64,000 nucleotides of DNA from Eutypella sp. D-1 (taxonomy: Eukaryota > Ascomycota > Sordariomycetes > Xylariales > Diatrypaceae): contig JAJTTP010000012.1 of assembly GCA_023313575.1 (NCBI GenBank), forward strand, positions 248,001 through 312,000. The letters are read 5' to 3'. Position numbers and translations under genes: made by a program. The notes beneath the pieces are model-generated. The model had not been told where the DNA came from, ran no database searches, and saw only the letters and a program-made list of their open reading frames with translations. Below are positions 36,332-47,620 of this stretch, in pieces (position 1 is the first letter of the stretch; each line of letters opens with the position of its first letter).

Positions 36332-37653
36332 TCAAATGCTTAAAACACCAGTATCTGCACCATGAAAGGGTCGAATGTTCTGCCTGGACATTTGTGAATG
36401 CCAATGATTGGTGCTTGTATAGGCCAGTTCTTGTTCCCAGAATTCTGGAGCCATATAAACGCTCGAGCCAGCATAGGTCTGCATCTTTCCGGAAATGTCA
36501 TATTTTGTCGTCCCAAAGTCAGCAATCTTAGCGGTAGTCAGCCTATGCTGGTCTCGTTGAACGAGTATGTTCTCTGGTTTCAGGTCCCGATGTGTGAAGC
36601 CGTTACTATGCATGAACGCTAGTCCCCGAGCAACGTGAGTCAAAAGCCTTGGGACATCGCGATCCTCCAGATTGACCGAGCAAAGATCATCCTCGACCCA
36701 TTCCATGATTAACCACGGTGGTTCGTGCCCGTGCCCTCCCGTTAGGACCTCAAATGCTCTCACAATATTTGGCTGGAGAATACTTAGCAGCGAGCAACTG
36801 CTCGGGTTTGCGGATTACTTACATGTTGAAGCTTTACAACCTTCTTAAACTCCTCCGTTGATAGCTCCCATCGCTTTCGGGCTTTGCTTGCCGCATCTGA
36901 CATCTTGAAGTGTGGCACCTTGGCGGCGAATATTCTTTGGGAGCGTAATTCCATCACCTTCATGACGGATGCGGTGCTACCAGCACTCACCATACCCATG
37001 CTTTCTTCTAGCTTGTATACAGTATTACCTCTGCCGAATCTGAGATTGAGGGTCGAGGCATTGGTGGTATGTATATTGAGAGGGAGTCTTGGAAGGGCAT
37101 CTAGGAATTCCCGGCTGAACTTCTCGGCGTTTCTCCGGTAGACCTGCTCTTGCTTGCGAGTCAAGACTGGGCGCCATGCCCGCATCGTGACCTCCCCCAA
37201 ATCGATAATGACTGCAGAAACAATCTCTAGTGATTGGCTTTGATCAAGAGTTACTGTGCGAGCATCGATATGCATTCGGACAGGATTCCTTGATAACACT
37301 GTAAGCCTCGGACGGTGATTATCCGGACTGAGATCGATCTTGAAGTGCCGCCTGCTGATTCCAGATGTGTTGTCTTTGGCGAGCTGGAGATCGCATGTAT
37401 CTGAATCGTCTGAGGATCCGAGCACCCAGCCCTGCGGAGAATACATGTGCTTCCCAAAAGCTAGACTGAGAAAAGGCGCAGCGATCTGAATAGATTGATT
37501 CCCCTTCCAACCTGCTAACGCATTGTCGACGTAGGCAGGAGGATGAAACGCGTATCTCGAGTTGTCTGAAAGCTCCAGTATCCCGTCGGTGCCGACGACA
37601 TCTCCAAGAAGTAACACGATGCTCGAGAGATCCACCTCTCTTATGCTTGCCAT
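36332..37653 (-). CDS. FHA-domain serine/threonine kinase, truncated after the APE motif
   Basis: Two exons (36823-37653 and 36332-36772) are joined by a 50-bp intron with GTAAGT donor; the join gives KLQHPNIVRAFEVL, a typical kinase alpha-C/beta-4 segment. The product is 423 aa. Residues about 74-157 form an FHA domain (WVLGSSDDSDTCDL, SGISRRHF), which binds phosphothreonine. The kinase domain begins near 215, with a serine/alanine-rich loop in place of a standard glycine loop, ATP-binding K245, HRDLKPEN at 338-345, DFG at 362-364 and MAPEFW at about 384-389. After that the frame drifts to a stop, so subdomains IX-XI are missing. FHA kinases of fungi (Rad53/Chk2, Dun1 type) serve DNA-damage signalling, but this one is shorter and its family place is open. 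Either a degraded gene or one with a missed exon. Confidence 0.75.
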
Positions 37654-38134
37654 GATGTAAAGATTAACCGAGAAGCACCCAGATGTAGGAATTAGAAGAA
37701 TGTCAATGTCACAAAATTGATGAGTAGGTAGTTAACAACAATGAGGATTCGCGAGGAAAATCAGTGCTGGCATGGCTACCTTAGACGGTAAAAAGCCCTT
37801 CTGCCCTGAGCGGAGAGCTATGAATGTAATTGAAGAACGAGTTATGCTTGGGGTGGGGGGTGGGGGATAGTTGGATACCATCAGCCAACAGTGAAATAGT
37901 AATGTTTCGCGGTAGTCAAGGTTGAGCCGACCTGGTGCCAACCCTGCCACGATGTTTCCCCACCTTCGATTGGGTGGGGTCTTGTGATCCTTTATCTGAT
38001 ACGATGTAAGCTCTTGGAACCTGGAGTCGGCGGGGCCGTTGTGAGCGCCGTATTGGCTGGCTTCTCGGCGGCTGGCGCCGTGGTTGCTGCACATCTTCTC
38101 CCGGTCGTGCTTCGCTCTTGTTTGCCATTCTCTC
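37654..38134. other. intergenic region between two minus-strand genes
   Basis: Likely promoter of the FHA-kinase. A GGGGTGGGGGGTGGGGG tract lies at about 37850-37868. Overlapping open frames here have low-complexity, arginine-rich translations and no domain. Confidence 0.4.
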
Positions 38135-38632
38135 CTAGTGTTTTTCTTGCATCTCTTGCTCACGTAGAGCAGAGATCGTACGAAGACATTCCGCTTCTGG
38201 TTTCCAGTATCCCTGATCATTGATTGAGAGCCGGGCTTCCCGTACCCGCTGCGTAGAATGGCCGTGCCTCTTTAGGCGGCGCCTGTATACGAGCGCAACA
38301 CTCCGCCAGCCAGTTGTATCCGGTGAGTTATCGATGCCGTTCTCGCGGAGCAGGTTGTGCCATATTAATTCGGAGAGCTGTTCTTTGAAATGCTGAGCTT
38401 CACATTTCCAATAGCTAGGCTCGAGGATCCCCATTCGAAAAGTATCAACCTCTTTTGGGGTAAATCTTTCATGTTCTATTTCACAAAGATAATCGTACGA
38501 TTGAATTATATTTCGGTGTCGAAAGTTGGGCTCAGGAGTCGCTTCGCGCTGGCGATTGGCTTCTTCTTGCAGGCCTGCAATTAACTCGTCCGCTGCTAGT
38601 GGAGGCACAAAGAACTCAGTGGGAGTGGCCAT
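38135..38632 (-). CDS. hypothetical protein, 165 aa
   Basis: A single open frame, starting MATPTEFFVPPLAADELIAG and ending in a charged helix-like tail (ISALREQEMQEKH). The composition, with many E, R, Q and a few W and Y, looks like a folded soluble protein; predicted helices dominate. There is no signal peptide or membrane segment. I do not recognise a family. Possible continuation through an intron past 38135 cannot be excluded. It lies divergent from nothing: its neighbours on both sides are also on the minus strand. Confidence 0.55.
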   Translation of the reverse strand: MATPTEFFVPPLAADELIAGLQEEANRQREATPEPNFRHRNIIQSYDYLCEIEHERFTPKEVDTFRMGILEPSYWKCEAQHFKEQLSELIWHNLLRENGIDNSPDTTGWRSVALVYRRRLKRHGHSTQRVREARLSINDQGYWKPEAECLRTISALREQEMQEKH

Positions 38633-39548
38633 TGTTCAGTTAATAAGAAGGATGCGAATAATCAATCATAAGGGACGGGACGGTGCAAGAGTTTGCTCCT
38701 TATAAAAGGTTGTTATGCCAATTCTAATAATTACAATTTCAACCTAGCAACCTAGGCGGAAATCGGCCAATCTTAATTACGGACGATCATTTGGCACCTA
38801 ATAATAAATTACGTTACGTAAAGAGTGGCTTCGCCGTGTTCGGCAGAAAACCCTATCTACGCCACAATGCCACAAGCCACCACTTGAGCCGACACAAACC
38901 AATTCCCTCTTCATCCCGATGCATTTCAGCTCAATCATGATAGCTTAGGATTATACAACACACACACGTTTATTACGCCCAAGCTAACCCCTAAAGAACA
39001 ACTAACGTTAATGTACATGATCCTATCCTAATCTTGCGTCGGACCTCCTCAAGCCCCAACTGTACTCCGTGAGTTGAATCTATTTCTGTCATAGGCGGGT
39101 ATTACATGAGACATCTCTATTATATTGTGGATAGTTAGTAGCAAATCAACTTGAAGGCCATTCTCTAAGTGTTCAGAGTCCCTGGCACATTAGAATCATT
39201 TAAAACTCTCCCTATCGTCACGACCCATCTTCCCTCCAACGCATTCTAACCAACAATTGGCATCATCATCTTCTTCATCACCTAATGGTTGCGACTATAG
39301 AATGTAGCGAAACACCTACCGAGACGTGCTGCATCAACATGGCATCAACCGAACCGCGTTCTTTTCGGCTGACGCTCCTCAATAATCTCATTACCGGCCG
39401 GCCTCTTCTGATGATCCCAAGTCTTAAACCATGCGTTTAGGCCCTGGGAACAAATTAATCGTTTGAGGGTAAATAGGGACCCGCTAATATTGCTAATCGC
39501 ATTAGGCTCCTCCTATAATTTAATCGTAATAAAATTAATCCGACATAA
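38633..39548. other. intergenic region, no gene seen
   Basis: Moderately A+T-rich with no useful open frame. The left part is the likely promoter of the 165-aa gene. Confidence 0.4.
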
Positions 39549-40022
39549 TGTGACGGCTGGGCTTCCAACTATGTAAACCTAGTCGTGGGTTTGTGTTGGC
39601 AAAATGTCGTGGGACTAAGAGCAATAGAGTAACTAGTCACGTCTGGTAATATCAAGAATATTAAGTAATCAAGTTGTAATTATAAGCTGGTAATTTATTT
39701 AAGCTATTTAGAAAAAGGCAATAAGTGTGGTTATATACATGAAATGCTGTCTTTGTTCTGACGTTGGAATGTATGGTCTCGTTGGCTCAAGCTGTTGGCC
39801 TCGTTTGAGCCTTTTGAGTCGTCTGGCTTAACCGGCTTAAAAGGTCTGAGCTTATTGAGCCAGTTGAGCCTGTGGGTTACGTGGTCTTGCTACGTGTGGC
39901 TATCTTCGTGTGGCTGGCCTCCGTTCCGGAACCTCGTTCCTATCGGAGGGGTTCTGCGCTAGAACCCTAAGGGTTTAGTGCCAGCCCCACTCGGCCTCTT
40001 ATGACCTGTCCAGGTCATAACA
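39549..40022 (-). mobile_element. un-RIPed solo LTR of the chromovirus family
   Basis: On the minus strand it begins TGTTATGACCTGGACAGGTC and ends CAGCCGTCACA, the same ends as the RIPed LTRs at 53761 and 60220, of which it looks like the less mutated form (for example GAGGCCGAGT here against AAGGCCAAGT there). It is 474 bp long. Repeated GGCTCAA/TTGAGCC words fill about 39785-39870. No clear 5-bp target duplication flanks it. Being almost free of RIP it is either a recent arrival or escaped as a short single copy. Confidence 0.75.
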
Positions 40023-40225
40023 CTATACCTTAAATTTAATTTTTTAAAATTATTTATATATAATGATTTATAATTTTTATAATTAAAAATAAATATATTA
40101 ATAAAAAGACTTTTATAAAATTAATTAAATCTTAATATTTATAAGTTAACTTTAAATATATATTAAAAAACTGTTTATTTTTCCGATATTTATTAAAGTA
40201 ATAATGTTATTTTTTGGTATAGGGT
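40023..40225. repeat. short A+T-rich repeat stretch
   Basis: A+T-rich DNA that leads into the GC-rich direct repeat, in the same arrangement as 34160-34496. Confidence 0.5.
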
Positions 40226-40274
40226 AAGGGTGGGGCGTGAGGGAGGTGGAGCGTGAGGGGGGGGTTTGACTTAG
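40226..40274 (+). repeat. GC-rich direct repeat, copy B
   Basis: Same sequence order as 34449-34496: GGGTGGGGCGTGAGG, GGTGGAGCG, GGGGTTTGACTTA. Differences are few, mostly single bases. Confidence 0.65.
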
Positions 40275-40440
40275 TAGTAATTACTCTGAGAGCCAAGGAA
40301 AGTGATATATACACCAGGTGATTTCAAATTAATCACCAAAATATCTTAAATCTGTGTAGCAAGCTTGCGGGATCTTCGTTAGCAGGCTAGGATTGGCTTC
40401 GCAGATCAGTCGAGCCCTTCCATTATGAGAAAATAGCGCT

Positions 40441-42131
40441 TCAGACAACGCCAGGTCTTCCCCAAGATGAACGCATCATATCCCCTAAGTCCTCGCGTCG
40501 AATAATAGAGAAAGCAACCCCGGTGCTCGCAAATAGGGAGCAAAACCGATTTTCAAGCAGCCCTATATCCTCGTCCACTTGACACTCTCCATTATTAGGC
40601 CTGCGGAAGATTGGAGATGTAACAGCAAGGGATTTAAGCTCGGTTAAAGAAGTTTGGCAGCCCTGGAGGAGACTAGTCAAGACCGTATCGATAAAATTGA
40701 AGGGTGTCATTCCGTTTGGGAACTGAGGCCAAAGGGCATCTGGCTCGTGGCTGCCCCAGCAGTCAATAAGATGGAAGTTAACCAGAGAAACAGGAAGGAG
40801 ATCTGCGACATAGTGGGCCGCCGAAATATCCAGTGTGCCAAAAAGCCAGATTGTTTCTATCCGAAGGCACCGGAGTCTTTTCATGTGCCGCAGTGCTGGG
40901 GATAGAAGCGCCGGAGTATTAGTCCCTTTCCATGACACTCCTGCTAGTGTAGTAAGAGAAAACGTTTCTAGGGTTGCGCTGAGACTCGTGAGACAGTTTA
41001 AGAAGCCTGTATAGCCTCGCCCACGGGGTTTTGGGAACGCCCCAACCTTAGACTCATAGTGAAGTGCAACAAGGTTTGGAAAAGCTATAGCCAGGTGCTC
41101 CATGCCGGACTGCGGGTGGTCGCCACCAATGTGATGTAGCGTTCGAGTGTGTTTTAGAATAGTGGGTGGCAACGGTCCATGCCTAGTGCGTCGTCTGACT
41201 AGTCCACTAAAAACGGTATTGCTTTTGAGCATCACATGACGCAACCTTGGTGAATCTTGCAAGATATGTAATACTGAATCGATGGTGACCGATGATATGG
41301 TCGGGTTGGAGTCGTGAAAGCCTTCTAGAATTAACTTTTCCACTTGGTGTAGAGGGTTTTTTTTCATGTCTGATCGAAGGTTAAACCTGTGCTAAAACGA
41401 CTATACCCTTTGACGAAACCACTAATCCTGTCATATGAGAAGAACTTACACTTCCAGGTCCGAAAGAGGCGTGAAATGGCGTCATGTTCTGGAGTTATCT
41501 CCATCGCAACGGATGGGTGTGGTAAAGGTCCTATGGAACAGCCTGTATGTATGCTGAGAAATAGTACCCTGATTTCTGGTACCATTGCGAGAGCAGCGGC
41601 TAAAATTTGGGACACTGGGCATTCCTTAGGGCCACCAAGAGCCAACATGGAACCTAAAATACCGACAAGGGCCTCGGTTTGGCCTTTCGGATGCCAAAAA
41701 ATGGATGTATCGACGTCTTTGGCCTCGGATCTCAGCGTTATAGTGGACAAGTCGACCATTTCCGTAAAAACGAAATCATGTTTTGAGAGCATGGCAGTCC
41801 AGATGAAGACCCGAGCAAGTTCTCGGTATAATGGGACCTCTGCCATGGTACGGAAGAAATAAAGCAGCTCTCGCTGGCTCTTTAGGAGGATGGTATGATA
41901 GAGGAAGGGAATGGCGAGGCTATGCATCCTTTGCGAGACTTGGCAAACGCTGGCCAAGTCGGACCGAGACAGAACATAAGACAGAGCCACCTGAGGCTGA
42001 TTTGAAGTGGATTCGTAAGCCGTGATGGAGTGGTAGGGAAGCATCTCGCGCAGGACTGCCCGGATGAGCTCGACGGGGAGCGTTGCGAGGCAGTTGGCCG
42101 GCCCAATGGTTGTCTCAGGGACGGGATCCAT
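40441..42131 (-). CDS. F-box-like protein, two exons, 541 aa
   Basis: Exon 1 is 41452-42131 and exon 2 is 40441-41386. A 65-bp intron (GTGTAA donor, CACAG acceptor) restores frame and joins ...RTWK to FNLRSDMKKN, for 541 aa. Residues about 15-80 look like a fungal F-box-like domain: LATLPVELIRAVLREM, then DLASVCQVSQRMHSLAIPFL and YHTILL. The rest contains leucine-rich segments (VEKLILEG, LRHVMLKS, LVALHYES, LRCLRIETIWL) suggesting an irregular repeat surface for substrate binding. Such proteins usually act as adaptors of SCF ubiquitin ligases. No stop or frameshift interrupts the frame. The donor is not the common GTAAGT, which lies 2 nt downstream but gives the wrong phase. Confidence 0.72.
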
Positions 42132-42558
42132 GGCAAAAATATAAGGTTGAAGCTTTGAAGAGGTTAGAGCCCTTGCCGGTACTGCAGTTCGTGTCGTTGA
42201 TGAGAAGGAATGATCAAGGTTTGGGTGCGGGGTTTCAAACTCTGTCCTACGTCAGAAAGTGACAGCCACGTGACGAGACGACTCGTTCTTCCAAACACGG
42301 CGCCTTTTCCCATGTTCGAACACAAAATATCCTGCGAGCGCCACGTCTAAGCCGTTCCAGGCCGACTTCCCGGCGTTCTTCGCGTCAACGACTCCTCGGA
42401 CAATCCTTACGTTGTATCCTCTAACGCCATCCCACGCCCTCCGACACCAGCGGGCCCCAATTGGGATGCCTAGGCGCGGCAAACGAGCTGCGCCAGGCCC
42501 GTCTCCGAGACACCCCGACCAGCGCTTTCGTCAATTAAATCAAACAAGGAAATTTAAA
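42132..42558. other. promoter region of the F-box-like gene and spacer
   Basis: About 430 bp without a gene between the F-box start and the inverted repeat. The open frame at 42252-42482 has no domain. Confidence 0.4.
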
Positions 42559-42631
42559 TTAATTGTCAATTACAAGTAAATCAAACAAAGGCCCTGTTGT
42601 TTGATTTACTTGATTGTTAATTGACAATTAA
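42559..42631. repeat. inverted repeat upstream of the LINE fragment
   Basis: The left arm (42559-42588) and right arm (42597-42631) are complementary over about 30 nt, apart from a 5-nt insert (ATTGT) in the right arm; the loop is AGGCCCTG. The core word is AAGTAAATCAAACAA. Related words recur at about 42783-42895, just before the LINE open frame. Confidence 0.7.
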
Positions 42632-42897
42632 CGTCAATTAATAACGCCACACCTTTAAGCCATATGCGCCACGCCACCAGTGCCACAATTGTTGTCCGGA
42701 GTGTGGCGTTCCTGTTGCTGTCCAAGCTTTATTTACTCCTGAAAATCCTTATATATATATGTACTATACATAATAAGGGATCGTCAATTAAAGTCAATCA
42801 AATAACAGACCGTAATTTGCTTGGGCAATTAACAGACAGGGCTTAATTGATCAAGTAAAGCAAATCAAATAAGCAAGTAAATCAATTAATAATTTAA

Positions 42898-44935
42898 TTG
42901 TCGAAAGCGCTGACCCCGACCACTCCGGATCGCGCCAACCCGTTCGGACCACTGGCCGAAGAGCTCGACGGACCCGAACCCGAACCCGAACCTGAACCCG
43001 GTGTAGACAGGGTGAACGGCGGCAGCGGCCCCGGGGCCGCGAAAGCGACGCGCCCGCGTGCCAACTCGGCACCGGCAACACCAAGCCATTTGATAACGGA
43101 CTCCCCCTCCCGCGCCCCGCCCGCCCCGACGCCTGCCCAGGCTCAGCAGAACACCCAAGCCACCGCCCTGCTCGCCCAGTCGCCTGTCCGCACACGACAT
43201 GTGCCCCCAGGAGCCGCGGCGGCCGCCCGGCGCAACGTCACTTTCAACCTGATCGCCGGGACCGACAAGTCGGTAGGCGTGCCCGTCAGGAACAAGAGCG
43301 CCAACGGCCGTACCCGACACCAGGAATAAGCAACCAACCCCCGGACCTATTCTCTCAGCCGCCCAAGAGACCACTCCCGACGCTGTAACACTCTACGAGA
43401 CCGTAAAAGATATCGCCTTCGGAATCGACAGGATAATAGACGACCTGATGCGGACCTCGTTCCCGGATGAAGCCAGCTATCTAGGCTCCCTTCTTTCGGA
43501 TGCGGTTAGGGCCTTCGCACGACCACCGAGCCAGGCCTCGCAGCGCACACCCTCGATCGCCTCTCGGCCGCGGAGTCAGACCTCTCAACACACACCATCG
43601 ACCGCTTCTCGGCCACCAGGTGAAACCTCGCAACGTAGCTCCTCATACGCGTCGATCGCTGCGGGCTCGGTCCCTCTCCCAGCCACCACGTCAAGAGCAC
43701 CGTCAAGTGCTCCGTCGTCCTCGTCCCTAAGCCCACGGAGCTCTCACGGGCAGTCTGCTCGCCGACTCAGCGGCAACAAAGGCTCGACACGGGTCTTCCT
43801 GCGCCTTCCACCTGATCACCCGCTCCGGGAAGCCGACCCCGTGACTGTACGAACCAGAGCGAACGCGGTTCCTGAAACCCGCGACCTCTTCAAGACCGCC
43901 TACCCCGTACCCACGGGATTCGCGCTTGTCACGGATAACGCCACAGAACTCACAGCAGAGATTGCCTCACGATCCGCCCTCGAAGAGGCCTTCAACGCTA
44001 CGGCCTTCGAAGCACAGGAACGATGGGTAACATACCTCCTGTCGCCTGTCCCTCGCCGGATACGTGACCTGGACGGTCTCGCCCACGTCTCCCCGGGTCT
44101 AGTCACCGACGAGGTCACTCTTGTCACAGGCCTCACCCCACGCCGCACCCACTGGACCAAACGGTCGGCATCCTCGCCTCATGAGGCCGAAGGAGAGATG
44201 GTCCTCCACTTCGTACAGGATCCCAGCCCCCTACCTGCCCGTTTCTGGCTCTTCGGACGCCAGGCCGGCCTCCGGCTCATACGGAAATCTCACTCTTCCG
44301 TTCGGCCATGCAAGTCCTGCCACCAATACCACAACGCCAACGCTAGCGTCTGCCGCCGGCCCCCTCGATGCGTCAACTGTGGGCAGGCCCGCCACGAATC
44401 TCCCGAACCATGCACCCTGCCGGCCCGGTGCATAAACTGCAGAGGCCCTCACGAAGCCACCGACTCCAGCTGCCCAGCCCGCCCGCGACTGGACCACGGA
44501 GTCGTACGACGCCTAAACCGGCGTCAGCTACAAGCCATCCGGACCGCTGGAAGCCGGGCGTGGTTGGAAACGAATGCCAACGACACCGACGACAACAACA
44601 ACGCCTCGGGCAGGACCCAGGCGAGTGCGACGAGAATTCTGGCCGCCAGCTCATCTCGGGCCTCGCTTCGATCCTCAACGTCCTCTGACTTCTCAAACAA
44701 GGGCTGCCACAACTTCCCCTCTCCATCCCTCTCGCGCTCGCACGGCAGCGCAAGCTTTGAACACGATGACTCGAGACCAACAGCCGCTTCATTCTGTCAT
44801 GTCCCAGCCCCCCACAGCTTCGAGACGGCCGTGGAAGAGGCAATACCTACGCCGCAAATACGATGCCAGTCGGCCCAAGACCACATGTCAGTGGGAGGTC
44901 CGATACAAGTGCGCAGTGAAGTTACCGACCGGTGA
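42898..44935 (+). pseudogene. LINE (Tad1-like) ORF1 with three CCHC zinc knuckles, frameshifted, no ORF2
   Basis: The first frame (42898-43329) starts SKALTPTTPDRANPFGPLAE and contains a PEPEPEPEP run. Past a frame change between about 43277 and 43330, the second frame runs on to 44935; its 495 codons from 43448 have a serine/proline-rich N-terminal part, then three cysteine-histidine knuckles at residues 288-302, 308-322 and 328-342 (DNA about 44309-44474; C-x2-C-x3/4-H-x-C form). This is the layout of ORF1 (gag-like, RNA-binding) of fungal non-LTR retrotransposons. Base composition is GC-rich, with no RIP. The expected ORF2 with endonuclease and reverse transcriptase is absent after 44935, so the 3' side is missing, which is the reverse of the usual 5' truncation of LINEs. 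I treat it as a broken copy. Confidence 0.75.
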
Positions 44936-46740
44936 CCGATCGGCGATAGGATGCCGCAAGGCGTGGGCGAAGAAATGCTCACTTGGCATCCCGTCTCCCC
45001 GAGGTGACGGCTTAGTCGGGCACCTGGGACTCGCAGCGCTGCATAAGGAGAGACGGTGCCCATGTTTTCGTGTGGACTACGGGGCGGTCGCACACCGCTG
45101 GTGTGCTGGTGGAATCCACTTTGAGGGAGCGCGGTTGTGCCGTCGAGGCGAGTGTGGTGGAGAGGATAGCAAGCTCAAGCGACTTGAAGGTAGCCTGGAT
45201 ACCAGGATTACGGACTTCTTCTCGCCCGCGGAGGAGCAGCGGAAGGTGAAGGAGGGGAACACTGCAAGCCGGCAGTCGGAAGGAGAAGGCTTGAAGCCGG
45301 ACGACATAGAATTTGTCTTCAGTTCATGGTGCATTCTATGCTACTACCACACATAACGTTCGAGGAACTCTCCAAAGTGTTCGCAAGTACATATCATTCT
45401 TGGCTCTCTGTCCTGCTTCCTTCTTTCTCCGATCGCCTTATAACTTTAGAGGGAGCCAATCATCGTGACCGGTCCAGGCCTCATCCTGTACTTAATCGAA
45501 ACAAATGCACTCTGCCCGTCCGCACCCAATTCGACGTCTCTCAGAGTCAACTGCCAGCTGCAGTGGATGGGCACAGCTCGTCGTCGAAACGCCTCCTTTT
45601 CCTGAGCCCACCCACTAACGACCTCCTCCGCTCACGCTTGGCCTGGACTCGCCCTTCACTTCTCAAATCGGCCTTAACGTGAGTATGAGGGGCTTGTATC
45701 GGATCCTTGGTTCAATCGAGTAAGGATATCTGGATCCTGTGTGGCTAGGCTCAGATTCGACCCCTATTAGGTAGCACGCATAGGCTCGACACCGTAGCTA
45801 TAGCGCCTCCAAGAATGAGTCATGAGGACTCTAGATTAACGACTGTTTTCATGCCCTTGATACCTGGTCAGTGAACGCAGGATTTTTATTAATATGGGCC
45901 TAGGGCTATGCAAGGCAGACTCTCTCGTATGACCTCGATGTCCTAACATATAGAATCGCGCTCCTTTGTTGAGCGAGGTGATGTTTACGTGGTTGGCTGA
46001 GTTAGTACCACTTTAACTGGAATCGTACGCGCTTGGGGAACATGGCATCCCAACCAAGAAATCACTTATAAAAAGGAAGGAATCCAATTAAATTGGCTCC
46101 ATTTACAACACTCTTCATCACCTATATTTTGCCAGGAGTTAAGGACCATACAAGGCAGACTGCTTTCCATTCATACTCTGCGGGAGATTGCATGAACAAG
46201 CCAAACAGGTCCAGTCACGTCCTCCACTACAAGGCAGGGACTCAGGGGGCCATAGAGGCTATATGCATGACTGAGTCATTAGTGGTTGCATGGATAGCAC
46301 AGCGGGAACTGCTCGGTCACGTCTTATCGAGTTATAATTAGCTTTCCCATCTTGCCTATAGGAAGGCGGAGGGCATTCCCCGACGTGGAAAAATCCTTGC
46401 ATAGGTATTTGACATTCCGCTAGGATCGTTCATGCTCCTGGCGTCTGCCTGGGCATTCCATGTTAATATTCTTTCCAACAGTAAGGTAGATACGAGCCAA
46501 CCATTATGCCTGCTTGGCACGGAAGGACTTGCCTATCAACTGGCGTGATACGAGATAATGAGCCTGTAGTTTTTTTTTGGGGGGGGGGGGGGAATTCTTT
46601 TCTTCTATTGTTGTATGTTATCGTTATTCGATCTATATAGACATAATATAGTGGTAGGACTTAGGACTTCAGCTTATTATACGATGCTACCCTTAGCCAC
46701 GGCGGTAGTCGCTAGCCAATAAGATTGCTTTCCGATATAA
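44936..46740. other. non-coding region after the LINE fragment
   Basis: An overlapping frame stays open to 45356 and reads RITDFFSPAEEQRKVKEG near its end; this may be further LINE or host debris but has no domain. From 45690 to 46740 nothing is seen apart from a T9-G15 homopolymer run at about 46568-46592. Confidence 0.4.
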
Positions 46741-47620
46741 CCCATGTTATATTAACACATAAACCCGATAAAATGTGCGGACCGACAAAGCTTTGCCCAA
46801 CATTTTTAAATAGACTAAGTCGTTATTATATTAAGGTAAAAAGCATGCGAGTTATTATGTAATATCTTATTCATAAAATATGCTTCCTTCGTATATTAGT
46901 ATATTATGTAATATATGCTTAATGCTCGTATCTCTGTTATGAAGCTTTTGTTATAATGCGGAAAACCGCGGCTTTATAAAAGCTAGCTTCGGCTTAAACC
47001 AATAACGACATGAGGGGATGCCAGGGGTCGGGTGAATATAAGTTGTTAAATCATGCTATAAACAAAATGAAACCTGTAAGGAGCGAAACTAGGGCTTCCT
47101 GGTAAACGGCTTATTAACCTACCGTATATCTAGTGCGATGGAAAGTTGGAAAGTTAATTTGTTTATAATCCATAATTTTAGCTAGCCCGTTATAATAAGA
47201 TAGGCAATCAGGCCTAGATTAAGATGGTTTAAGTTTCTGGCCAGGGTTTAATTTTTAAATAGCTTTTTTTAATACATATTTATCTAATATTTAAGGCTAT
47301 TAAATATAATTATTAATAAACTTAATATAAAGGTATTTTTTAAAGTAAAAAGTCGGACGTTATTATTATTAAAACGGTAAACGGCCCGATATAATAATTA
47401 AACGTTTAACTTTTAATTATATTTAATAATATTAAAAAAGTTTTAAACGATTATAACGGTATTTTATATATATTTAAATTATTTAAAAAAAAGTAATAAG
47501 CTAATTATATATATAAAAAATGCCCTTATTTTAATATTAAAATATATAGCTTTATTATTAATTTTATTATAAGATTTAATCGAATATATTATCGTATTAT
47601 TATATTTCCGTTCCGTTTTA
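46741..47620. repeat. RIP-degraded A+T-rich DNA
   Basis: Increasing A+T and loss of open frames, leading into the solo LTR at 47621. No original element can be named. Confidence 0.5.

Noticed and set aside
37732..38220. 162-codon minus-strand frame downstream of the 165-aa gene
   Set aside because: Low-complexity, overlaps the better frame at 38135-38632 and shows no domain.
42886..43374. Long antisense frame over LINE ORF1
   Set aside because: A GC-rich antisense shadow of the proline/glutamate-rich ORF1 start.
44574..45356. 260-codon frame overlapping the end of LINE ORF1
   Set aside because: Its first part is the antiphase reading of ORF1; the last part looks slightly protein-like but gives no family.
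45686..45780. tRNA-like sequence with GGTTCAATC and GATTCGACCC
   Set aside because: The parts do not fold into a cloverleaf with the needed spacing. I found no convincing tRNA or rRNA anywhere.
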